The position numbers and the translations under genes are program-made. Source: Erythrobacter sp. UBA3075 (GTDB taxonomy: Bacteria > Pseudomonadota > Alphaproteobacteria > Sphingomonadales > Sphingomonadaceae). Taken from it: DNA of 16,098 bases. Positions 8,182 to 14,889 of this stretch are shown piece after piece. The stretch's first letter is position 1. Each line of letters starts with the position of its first letter. The stretch is from contig DFBR01000128.1 in the NCBI GenBank assembly GCA_002367375.1, positions 15,903-32,000 on the forward strand. Direction: 5' to 3'. The notes beneath the pieces are model-generated. The model saw only the letters and a program-made list of their open reading frames with translations, ran no database searches and was not told where the DNA came from.

Positions 8182-8667
8182 ATGTTCGATATCGGCGCAA
8201 CCGAATTACTTCTGCTGATAGTGGTGGCGATCCTTGTGATCGGCCCCAAGGACATGCCGCTCGCCCTGCGTACGGTGGGTCGCTGGGTCGGCAAAATGCG
8301 CAAATTGTCTAACCAGTTCCGCACTGGCTTCGACAGCATCGTGCGCGAGGCTGAGCTGGAGGACATGGAAAGCAAATGGAAGGCGCAGAACGAAAAGATC
8401 ATGCGCGAACATCCCGAGGGCGCTCCGGCCGAGATGGAACCGACCGGGGCCTATCCGTCCGACATGCCGCCCGAAAAGGCGGAGGAATTGCGCCGCATAG
8501 CTGACAAGGATCGCGAGCAGGCGATTATCGCTGCAAAGGAGGCCGCCGCCGCCGAAGAGGGCGATCTCACTGCAAGCTCCGCCGAGAGCCGGGCCGAAGC
8601 CGGTCCTTCGCCAGACGAACCCGATCCCGCGCCAGACGCCGCCCCCGAGCAGGCGAAGGAAAGCTAG
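8182..8667 (+). CDS. tatB: Twin-arginine translocase subunit TatB
   Basis: Pairs with TatC to form the receptor for twin-arginine signal peptides. It has 161 residues. The N-terminus MFDIGATELLLLIVVAILVIGPKD carries the TatB features: Glu at position 8, one membrane helix to about 20, and the Gly-Pro hinge (21-22) rather than the FG of TatA. An amphipathic helix follows (LALRTVGRWVGKMRKL, 27-42) and a longer charged helix (about 50-80). The C-terminal half is an Ala/Glu/Pro-rich acidic tail. The ribosome-binding site is weak (AAGAG, 8165-8169). It lies 24 bases after tatA and 3 bases before tatC. Confidence 0.95.
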   Translation: MFDIGATELLLLIVVAILVIGPKDMPLALRTVGRWVGKMRKLSNQFRTGFDSIVREAELEDMESKWKAQNEKIMREHPEGAPAEMEPTGAYPSDMPPEKAEELRRIADKDREQAIIAAKEAAAAEEGDLTASSAESRAEAGPSPDEPDPAPDAAPEQAKES

Positions 8668-8670
8668 GCG

Positions 8671-9501
8671 ATGGCGCTCAAACTGAAAGATCTGGACAAT
8701 TCTCAGGCGCCCTTGCTCGATCATCTGATCGAGCTGCGCCGCCGACTGGTTCGCGCCGTTGCGGCATTGGCAGTGGCGTTTGGCGTGTGTTTCTATTTCG
8801 CCGACGAGATTTTCGGCTTTCTGGTCCTCCCGCTGACCGCTGCATTTCCCGAAGGACAGGGTCAGCTGATCTACACTCGGCTTTACGAAGCCTTCTTTGT
8901 TGAGATCAAGGTGGCGTTGTTTGCGGCCTTTTTCGCCGCTTTTCCAATCATCGCCAACCAGCTCTGGGCCTTCATTGCACCCGGTCTCTATGCGCGTGAA
9001 AAGAAGGCTTTCCTGCCATTCCTTGTCGCAACACCGGTGTTGTTCACGCTGGGCGGCTCGCTCGCCTACTTCGTGGTGATGCCGCTCGCCTTTACTTGGT
9101 TCCTTGGATTTCAGGGCGAAGCAGGCGGGCTGGAGTCGCAAGCGCTTCCGGCGATGGGCGATTACCTCGACCTGGTGATGCGCTTCATCCTGGCGTTCGG
9201 GGTGAGCTTTCTTCTGCCCGTGCTGCTGATGCTGCTCAACCGCGCGGGACTTGTGTCGCGCGCACAATTGGTGGCGGCGCGCAAATATGTGATCGTGGCT
9301 GTGTTCGCAGTCGCTGCGATCATCACGCCGCCCGATCCGGTGACGCAGATCATGCTGGCGACACCGCTCATCCTGCTGTTCGAAGGTTCGCTGCTGCTCA
9401 TGCGTTTTAGCGAAAGACGCGACCGGAAGAACAAAGATGAGGCGGACGATGATGCAGACACTACCGCTGCCGTGACGGAAGCTGAAGACCCGGCGGAATA
9501 G
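8671..9501 (+). CDS. tatC: Twin-arginine translocase subunit TatC
   Basis: The multi-spanning core of the Tat receptor that recognises the twin-arginine motif. It has 276 residues and six predicted membrane helices, at about 27-44, 74-96, 115-140, 165-188, 205-219 and 225-244. Family residues are in place: the N-terminal HLIELRRRL (18-26, E21), APGLYAREKKAF (103-114, with E110 matching the twin-arginine-contacting glutamate of E. coli TatC), and ITPPDPVTQ (218-226). The cytoplasmic tail from about 247 is highly charged and ends in an acidic run. AAGGA at 8656-8660 is 10 bases before the ATG. The neighbour usually seen next in relatives, serS, is absent; convergent genes follow instead. Confidence 0.97.
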   Translation: MALKLKDLDNSQAPLLDHLIELRRRLVRAVAALAVAFGVCFYFADEIFGFLVLPLTAAFPEGQGQLIYTRLYEAFFVEIKVALFAAFFAAFPIIANQLWAFIAPGLYAREKKAFLPFLVATPVLFTLGGSLAYFVVMPLAFTWFLGFQGEAGGLESQALPAMGDYLDLVMRFILAFGVSFLLPVLLMLLNRAGLVSRAQLVAARKYVIVAVFAVAAIITPPDPVTQIMLATPLILLFEGSLLLMRFSERRDRKNKDEADDDADTTAAVTEAEDPAE

Positions 9502-9559
9502 TCATCTGGAGGCGAGGCGTAGCTCTGCGGCCAACCACTCGCGCGCGCCGAATCAACAC

Positions 9560-9586
9560 AAAAAAACGGGGCCACTCAGGACCCCG
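9560..9586 (-). terminator. Intrinsic terminator for the minus-strand genes
   Basis: Read on the minus strand, CGGGGTC (9586-9580) pairs with GGCCCCG (9573-9567), with one G-T wobble around a 6-base loop. At least six T residues follow (9566-9561). It lies about 30 bases beyond the stop of the small minus-strand gene and between convergent genes. On the plus strand the stem is followed only by CTTTGAA, so it would stop tatC transcripts less well. Confidence 0.8.
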
Positions 9587-9614
9587 CTTTGAATATCGTT
9601 ATGGTGTGACCGGC

Positions 9615-9851
9615 TTACGGGCTGGTCGGCAGATCGCTATCGTCGGTGCTGTCACCAGTCGCGGCGATGATGCCTGCGATGATTGCAGCAGCCGCGAGAA
9701 GTGCAAGGAGGATGCCGCTTCCGCCTTCAAGTTCCTCTGCCTGCGTTTCCACCGGAGCGGGCAGGCGATCAATGGACGCTTCCTGTGCGAGGACAGGTGT
9801 AGCGGAAAGGGCCAGAGAGGCAGCAACGGTGGTAAACAGTTTGGCAGTCAT
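9615..9851 (-). CDS. Small exported protein with a Gly/Ala-rich membrane helix, unknown function
   Basis: I cannot assign a function to this 78-residue protein. It begins with a Sec-type signal peptide (MTAKLFTTVAASLALSATPV, cleavage likely after A22 in VLAQE). About 22 polar, acidic residues follow, then a Gly-Ser-Gly and a hydrophobic segment LLALLAAAAIIAGIIAATG (48-66) that could span or insert in a membrane. The end is acidic (DSTDDSDLPTSP). The real-gene case is good: AAGGA lies 4 bases before the ATG, and an intrinsic terminator follows. The layout resembles short proteins I recall from several sphingomonads, usually left unnamed; that is memory, not a search. After signal cleavage it would be a bitopic inner-membrane peptide of about 56 residues. 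Confidence 0.75.
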   Translation of the reverse strand: MTAKLFTTVAASLALSATPVLAQEASIDRLPAPVETQAEELEGGSGILLALLAAAAIIAGIIAATGDSTDDSDLPTSP

Positions 9852-9934
9852 GGGATCCTTATCCTCTAATTCTGTCGTCTAAAGAACAACCTTAGCGCGT
9901 GTTTATGGCAATGGCGAGATAAATTTGCCTATTA

Positions 9935-11635
9935 TCACCCGCCTTCACTTGCGCGGTTCGGCAGGTCGACTAACGGATTGTGCGTTTCAACATCGTATAC
10001 GCGCTGTCCTGCAATCCAGGTTGCCAGAACCTGAATATCGCGAATCTGTTCCGGGCTGGCGAGCAATGGGTCGGCGGAGAGGAACACGAAGTCCGCCCGT
10101 TCACCCGGCGCAAGGCGTCCGAATCGCCCTTCGGCAAACCCGGCATAGGCGGCTCCCGCAGTATAGGCCGCAAGCGCTTGTTCGCGCGTGATCGCCTCCT
10201 GCGCGCGCCAGCCGCCAAAAGGTTCGCCAGCGGCATTGGTGCGGCTTATCGCGGCGGCGAGGCCTGCCAGCGGATCGACGGGTTCAACCGGCGCATCGGT
10301 GCCAAAAGCCAGCGTGCCGCCATTGCCGAGTATCGTGCGCCAGGCATAGGCACCGCCGAGCCGATCTTCGCCCAGTCGCGATTCGGCCATGAACATGTCG
10401 CTCGTCTGATGGACAGGCTGCATGCTGGCGATAATGCCGTGCTCGCCAAAGCGGGCAATGTCCGCCGGATCGACGATCTGCGCGTGTTCGATACGCCAGC
10501 GCCGGTCACCTGTGTAATCGGCGGAGAGCTCTTCGATAGCGTATAGCGCCTCTGCATTGGCCGCATCGCCGATCGCGTGAACCGCGATCTGGAAATTGTC
10601 GAGCGCCGCGCGGCTCATCAGATTGCGCAATTGTGTCCCGCTCAGCAGCGGTAGGCCGCGATTGCCGTGATCGTCCTCGTAATCATTCTTCAGCAGCGCC
10701 CCGCGAGAGCCGAGCGCGCCATCCAGATAGAGCTTCACACCGTTGAGGCGAAGCCGGTCTTCATAGAGCCAGTCGGTCGGGCGCGGGCCGCCGATCAGCA
10801 GCATGGTATCAACCGAATCGGCATAGGCCATCACGCGCATTTGCAACCAGCCGGCATCGCCCGCCCGCCGGATAGTCATCCAGTCTTCTACCGTAGTGCC
10901 CATATCGGCCATCGCGGTAATGCCGTGCTGCAGCAGCAGGTTCTGGGCATTGTAGAGTGCAAGTTCGCGGTCTTCGGGCAGCGGCGGCGGTATTTGCGCG
11001 CCAATCAGCGGCATGGCGCCGTCCACCAACACGCCGGATGGCGCGCCGCCTGAAAGCCGCTCTATTCGCCCACCCGCTGGGTCAGCCGTGCGCGCGGTTA
11101 CTCCGCCCGCTTCCAGCGCCATGGTGTTCGCCCATCCGGCATGACCGTCTACTCGCTCAAGCCAGACAGGCCGGTCGGACACGATAGCGTCCAAATCGGC
11201 GGCAGTGGGAAAGCGGCCAAGGCCCCACACTTCCTGGTTCCAGCCACGGCCGATGATCCATGGCCGGTCAGGGTAGGCGGCAGCATAGGCGGCAATGCGG
11301 CTGAGTGCTTCGTCGAGAGATTGTGTGCCCGACAAGTCGAGCACCAGCGTGCCGAGGCCAAGGCCCATCAAATGCGCGTGGGCATCGATAAAGCCGGGCA
11401 CCACCACGCGGCCTTCGCCATCGACACGGTATTCAATTTCGCGCGTCGGGCGGTCTCCGAAATCGAGCAGTTCGGAAATGCGTCCGTCCTCATCGATCAC
11501 CATGCCGGTGAAGCGGTCCACCGACCCGCTTCGGTCAATCGAAATGCCTTCGACATTGTCGATCCAGGTGTCGGCAAGAGCCGGACTAACCCAAGCGCAG
11601 AGCGCTATGGCTGCTGCGAAAACTGCTGATTTCAC
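9935..11635 (-). CDS. Exported amidohydrolase, YtcJ-like (amidohydrolase family 3)
   Basis: A metal-dependent hydrolase of the amidohydrolase superfamily with unknown substrate. Named relatives act on N-formylated or N-substituted compounds, but substrate cannot be read here. It has 566 residues. A Sec signal peptide ends near ADT (A21), so the mature enzyme is periplasmic or secreted. Metal ligands are in family positions: DAHAH (H86, H88), VKLYLDGALGSRGA with the bridging K301, AVHAIGDAAN (H353), RIEHAQIV (H384) and FGTDAPVEPVDP (D447). The C-terminal ERADFVFLSADPL (512-524) closes the composite beta domain. The start is a GTG at 11635, sharing GTGA with the upstream stop, with AGAGG 10 bases before it. 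There is no twin-arginine motif, so export through the adjacent Tat genes is not implied. Confidence 0.9.
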   Translation of the reverse strand: MKSAVFAAAIALCAWVSPALADTWIDNVEGISIDRSGSVDRFTGMVIDEDGRISELLDFGDRPTREIEYRVDGEGRVVVPGFIDAHAHLMGLGLGTLVLDLSGTQSLDEALSRIAAYAAAYPDRPWIIGRGWNQEVWGLGRFPTAADLDAIVSDRPVWLERVDGHAGWANTMALEAGGVTARTADPAGGRIERLSGGAPSGVLVDGAMPLIGAQIPPPLPEDRELALYNAQNLLLQHGITAMADMGTTVEDWMTIRRAGDAGWLQMRVMAYADSVDTMLLIGGPRPTDWLYEDRLRLNGVKLYLDGALGSRGALLKNDYEDDHGNRGLPLLSGTQLRNLMSRAALDNFQIAVHAIGDAANAEALYAIEELSADYTGDRRWRIEHAQIVDPADIARFGEHGIIASMQPVHQTSDMFMAESRLGEDRLGGAYAWRTILGNGGTLAFGTDAPVEPVDPLAGLAAAISRTNAAGEPFGGWRAQEAITREQALAAYTAGAAYAGFAEGRFGRLAPGERADFVFLSADPLLASPEQIRDIQVLATWIAGQRVYDVETHNPLVDLPNRASEGG

Positions 11636-12528
11636 TGTGTTTTTACCTCTGGCAAATGACGGATAAGTGCGCTGGTGTCCTGCCGGGCACCGCCCGCCGA
11701 TTGCACCTGCGCATAGAATTGATCGACAAGCGCGGCGATTGGCAGAGACACGCCCTTTGCGCTCGCTTCTTCAAGGGCGATGGCCAGATCCTTGCGCATC
11801 CAGTCTATCGCGAAACCGAAATCAAATTCACCGCGCACCATTGTTTCCCAGCGGTTTTCCATCTGCCAGCTTTGTGCCGCGCCTCCGGATATGGCTTCGA
11901 GCACTTTGCCAGTATCGATGCCGGTGGCCTGCGCCAGCCGCACACCTTCGGACAGGCCTGCCAAGACACCCGCGATACAAACTTGATTGACCGCCTTGCA
12001 CGCCTGACCCGCACCCGGGCCGCCGATGTGGACGATCCGCGCGGCGAAGGCTTCCATCACTGGGGTTGCTGCAGCCATCGCCTCGTCCGTGCCGCCGCAC
12101 ATGATGGCCAGCTTGCCATTCTCCGCCCCGGCCTGTCCGCCGGAAACGGGTGCGTCGACAGCGTGCAGGCCAAGTGCATCGGCCTTGTCGGCGATCACGC
12201 GGGCAATGGCGGGGGAAACAGTGGTGTGATCGATAAACAGCGCGCCTTTGCGCATCGCGGCCAGCGCGCCGCCATCATCGACCAGCATAACGCTGGCAAG
12301 GTCATCATCATTGCCAAGACATGCCAGCACGACGTCTGCGTCCGCCACGGCCTCTGCCGGAGTGGCAGAAGTGGCAACTTTCACGCCTTCTGCTGCCAGA
12401 CTGGCCTGCCAGGCCTGCGCTCGGCTGGCTGTGCGATTGTATCCGGTGACTCTGTGTCCGGCGCGGGCGAGGTGACCGGCCATCGGCCCGCCCATCACGC
12501 CAAGGCCGAGAAATGCGATAGTGCTCAT
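11632..12528 (-). CDS. NAD(P)-dependent beta-hydroxyacid dehydrogenase (3-hydroxyisobutyrate dehydrogenase family)
   Basis: Oxidises or reduces a small beta-hydroxyacid such as 3-hydroxyisobutyrate or tartronate semialdehyde; which one is undetermined. It has 298 residues, the normal length. The N-terminal Rossmann domain starts MSTIAFLGLGVMGGPMAGHL (1-20), with GLGVMGG the dinucleotide loop. The substrate-loop hallmark DAPVSGGQAGAENGKLAIM is at 125-143. The catalytic lysine is K178 in GAGQACKAVNQ, and WMRKDLAIALEEA (243-255) contributes K246 and D247. N31-R32 after the second strand (YNRT) suggests NADP rather than NAD, but weakly. The frame extends upstream to an ATG at 12576; I reject that because the family begins at the 12528 ATG. 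It is coupled through GTGA to the exported amidohydrolase. Confidence 0.9.
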   Translation of the reverse strand: MSTIAFLGLGVMGGPMAGHLARAGHRVTGYNRTASRAQAWQASLAAEGVKVATSATPAEAVADADVVLACLGNDDDLASVMLVDDGGALAAMRKGALFIDHTTVSPAIARVIADKADALGLHAVDAPVSGGQAGAENGKLAIMCGGTDEAMAAATPVMEAFAARIVHIGGPGAGQACKAVNQVCIAGVLAGLSEGVRLAQATGIDTGKVLEAISGGAAQSWQMENRWETMVRGEFDFGFAIDWMRKDLAIALEEASAKGVSLPIAALVDQFYAQVQSAGGARQDTSALIRHLPEVKTQ

Positions 12529-12631
12529 GTGCAGGCTAACTGCCCAATCATGCGCGACAAGGCAATCTTTGTGCATGGCAAGTGCGCTGCCTATTCCCCT
12601 TCGTGCCGCATTTGGCTACTCGCTCAACCCC

Positions 12632-13852
12632 ATGACGCAGGCCAAACTGACACTCGCCGAAATTCACGCAGCCGCCGACCGCATTGCCGGGGCAGTCGTG
12701 CGAACGCCCACGATGTATTCGCAGACGCTTTCCAAGATTACCGGCGCGAATATCTGGCTGAAGTTTGAAAACCTGCAATTCACTGCGGCGTATAAGGAAC
12801 GCGGCGCATTAAACGCTCTGCTGCAATTGTCCGCTGAACAGCGGGAACGCGGTGTGATCGCGGCCAGTGCGGGCAATCACTCGCAAGGTCTCAGCTATCA
12901 CGGCACAAGGCTGGGTGTGCCGGTTACCATCGTGATGCCGCGCACCACGCCGGTGGTGAAAGTGATGCAGACCGAGGCTGTTGGCGGCAATGTCGTGCTG
13001 GAAGGTGAGACGTTTGACGATGCGCAGGCCCATGCTCGCCAACTGGAACAGGAAATGGGGCTGACTTTCGTCCACCCGTTCGATGATCCGCATGTCGCAG
13101 CAGGGCAGGGCACTGCGGCGCTTGAGCTGTTCGAAGACGCGCCCGAGCTTGATTGCATCGTCACACCGATTGGCGGCGGCGGACTGATTTCGGGCATGGC
13201 CACCGTTGCCAAGCAGATGGACCCGCCGGTTGAAGTGATCGGCGTAGAGGCCAAGCTGTTCCCATCATCCTACAATGCCTTCAAGGGCGAGGACCTGCCT
13301 TGCGGAGGGGACACGCTGGCTGAAGGCATTGCCGTGAAACAGCCTGGCAAATTCACCCAAGCTATCATCAACCAATTGGTCGATGACATCGTGCTGGTCG
13401 ATGAGCGGCATCTGGAAGAAGCGGTCAGCCTGCTGTTGCAGATTGAGAAAACCGTGGTGGAAGGCGCAGGCGCTGCCGGTCTGGCAGCGATCCTTTCCAA
13501 TCCTGAACGTTACAAGGGCAAGAATATCGGGCTGGTGCTGTGCGGCGGCAATATCGATACCCGGCTGCTGGCCAATGTGCTGCTGCGCGATCTGGCGCGA
13601 TCAGGCCGGCTGGCGCGGCTCCAGATCACCTTGCAGGACCGCCCCGGAGCGCTGTTCCGGGTGATGCGCGAGTTCGATGCGCACAACGTCAATATCATCG
13701 AAATCTACCACCAGCGCATCTTCACCAACCTGCCCGCCAAGGGGCTGATAACCGATATCGAGTGTGAAGCCCGTGACCGTCAGCAGCTTGAAGCTCTGGT
13801 CAAATCTCTGTCCGACAAGGGTTATCACGTAAGTCAGGTTGAACTGAACTGA
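12632..13852 (+). CDS. ilvA: Threonine ammonia-lyase (threonine dehydratase) with ACT domain
   Basis: A PLP enzyme that deaminates threonine to 2-oxobutanoate, the entry to isoleucine synthesis. It has 406 residues from the ATG at 12632. The PLP lysine is K55 in AAYKERGALN, the substrate loop is SAGNHSQGLSYHG (79-91), and the phosphate-binding GGGGLISG is at 181-188. After the PLP fold (to about 325) comes a single ACT domain (about 331-405, LQITLQDRPGALFRVMREF). This is the short single-ACT form, not the long double-regulatory form of E. coli IlvA. Feedback by isoleucine or valine through it is an inference. In-frame ATGs lie upstream (12527, 12575), but the 12632 start matches the family N-terminus. 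No good ribosome-binding site is visible for it. The gene is divergent from the dehydrogenase gene. Confidence 0.93.
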   Translation: MTQAKLTLAEIHAAADRIAGAVVRTPTMYSQTLSKITGANIWLKFENLQFTAAYKERGALNALLQLSAEQRERGVIAASAGNHSQGLSYHGTRLGVPVTIVMPRTTPVVKVMQTEAVGGNVVLEGETFDDAQAHARQLEQEMGLTFVHPFDDPHVAAGQGTAALELFEDAPELDCIVTPIGGGGLISGMATVAKQMDPPVEVIGVEAKLFPSSYNAFKGEDLPCGGDTLAEGIAVKQPGKFTQAIINQLVDDIVLVDERHLEEAVSLLLQIEKTVVEGAGAAGLAAILSNPERYKGKNIGLVLCGGNIDTRLLANVLLRDLARSGRLARLQITLQDRPGALFRVMREFDAHNVNIIEIYHQRIFTNLPAKGLITDIECEARDRQQLEALVKSLSDKGYHVSQVELN

Positions 13853-13981
13853 CTTGATATCTGATCCGATTTGGGGCGTTTGTCGTCGCACATCAGGCGA
13901 TTGTGGAAATTTTGTCTGCACGCTCTGCGTTTTATGGTTAACATGGTTCCAACGCGCGATTCCCGCGTGCATGAAGGATTT

Positions 13982-14008
13982 GTAAAACGCGCAAGCGGTG
14001 CGTTTCAC
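13982..14008 (+). repeat. Inverted repeat upstream of bpt
   Basis: AAACGC (13985-13990) pairs with GCGTTT (14000-14005) across a 9-base loop. The pairing extends past one mismatch by GT/AC (13982-13983 with 14007-14008). It sits in the 185-base gap between ilvA and bpt, 30 bases before the GTG start, where it could be an operator or leader hairpin. It has no T-run, so it is not a terminator. I saw no clear sigma-70 promoter in this gap. Confidence 0.3.
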
Positions 14009-14037
14009 ACCTTAAGGCAAGAGGAACCTATCTGCTC

Positions 14038-14889
14038 GTGACGGCCCCCGTTCGCTTTCCCCGCTTCTTCGTGACCAGCCCTGCGCCGTGTCCGTATCTG
14101 GCGGGCAAGACGGAACGGAAGGTCTTTACAGAGCTGAAAGGTCCACATTCCGAACAGTTGAATGATGCGCTCGGCCGGATCGGTTTCCGCCGTAGCCAGA
14201 CGGTGGCCTACCGCCCCTCCTGCGCGGATTGCCGAGCATGTGTTTCAGTGCGCGTTGCGGCCCAGGATTTTCGGCCATCGTCCTCGCAACGACGCAATCT
14301 GAAGCGCAATTCGGACCTTGAATCGGCAGAATGCCGTCCATGGGCGACGGCGGAGCAATATGAGCTGCTGCAACGCTATCTGGAACATCGGCACCCCGGC
14401 GGCGGCATGGCAGCGATGGACGAGGTCGATTACGCCGACATGGTGGAGCACACCAGCGTTTCGAGCTTTGTCGTTGAATACAGAGAGCCTTCTGATAACG
14501 ATACACCGGGTCGGCTGGTCGCCGCGTGTCTGATGGACCGACAAGGTGACGGTCTTTCAATGATTTACAGCTTCTATGACCCGGAGCACAAGGATCGCAG
14601 CGGGCTTGGTACATATGTCATTCTTGACCATATTCGCCGCGCTGCACTGTCGAGCCTCCCGTTCGTCTATCTCGGCTATTGGGTCGAAGGCTCGGACCGC
14701 ATGCAATATAAGGTCCGCTTCCGCCCGCTCGAATTGCTCGGCCCCGATGGCTGGCGCCGCCTGTCCGATGTCGAGCAGCGCGACCTTATTGACAGCGTTA
14801 CGTCCGGGGGCAGAGAGAGAGCACCGGCACCCGATGGCGGCTCGAAAGACAACACGCCCGGCCTGCAGCGCGAATACAAACTCACCTGA
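14038..14889 (+). CDS. bpt: Arginyl/leucyl-tRNA--protein transferase (Bpt/Ate family)
   Basis: Adds leucine (or arginine, by the older annotation) from charged tRNA to proteins with N-terminal Asp or Glu, marking them for the ClpS/ClpAP N-degron route. It has 283 residues. The N-terminal domain contains [19 protein letters not shown] (15-33) with C18, then the cysteine cluster SCADCRACV (C62, C65, C68). These four cysteines are typical of the family. The C-terminal GNAT-like domain includes [20 protein letters not shown] (about 172-191), LGYWVEG and [19 protein letters not shown]. The start is a GTG at 14038. GAGGA at 14021-14025 lies 12 bases before it, and an in-frame TGA at 13972 with no ATG between rules out a longer product. 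Its last 56 bases overlap the next gene. Confidence 0.93.
   Translation: MTAPVRFPRFFVTSPAPCPYLAGKTERKVFTELKGPHSEQLNDALGRIGFRRSQTVAYRPSCADCRACVSVRVAAQDFRPSSSQRRNLKRNSDLESAECRPWATAEQYELLQRYLEHRHPGGGMAAMDEVDYADMVEHTSVSSFVVEYREPSDNDTPGRLVAACLMDRQGDGLSMIYSFYDPEHKDRSGLGTYVILDHIRRAALSSLPFVYLGYWVEGSDRMQYKVRFRPLELLGPDGWRRLSDVEQRDLIDSVTSGGRERAPAPDGGSKDNTPGLQREYKLT

Noticed and set aside
9502..9552. A short minus-strand stretch after tatC reading FGAREWLAAELRLASR and then a stop, resembling the tail of some protein.
   Set aside because: It is only 16 codons with a stop just before it and no start; too short to support a pseudogene call, though a decayed gene end is possible.
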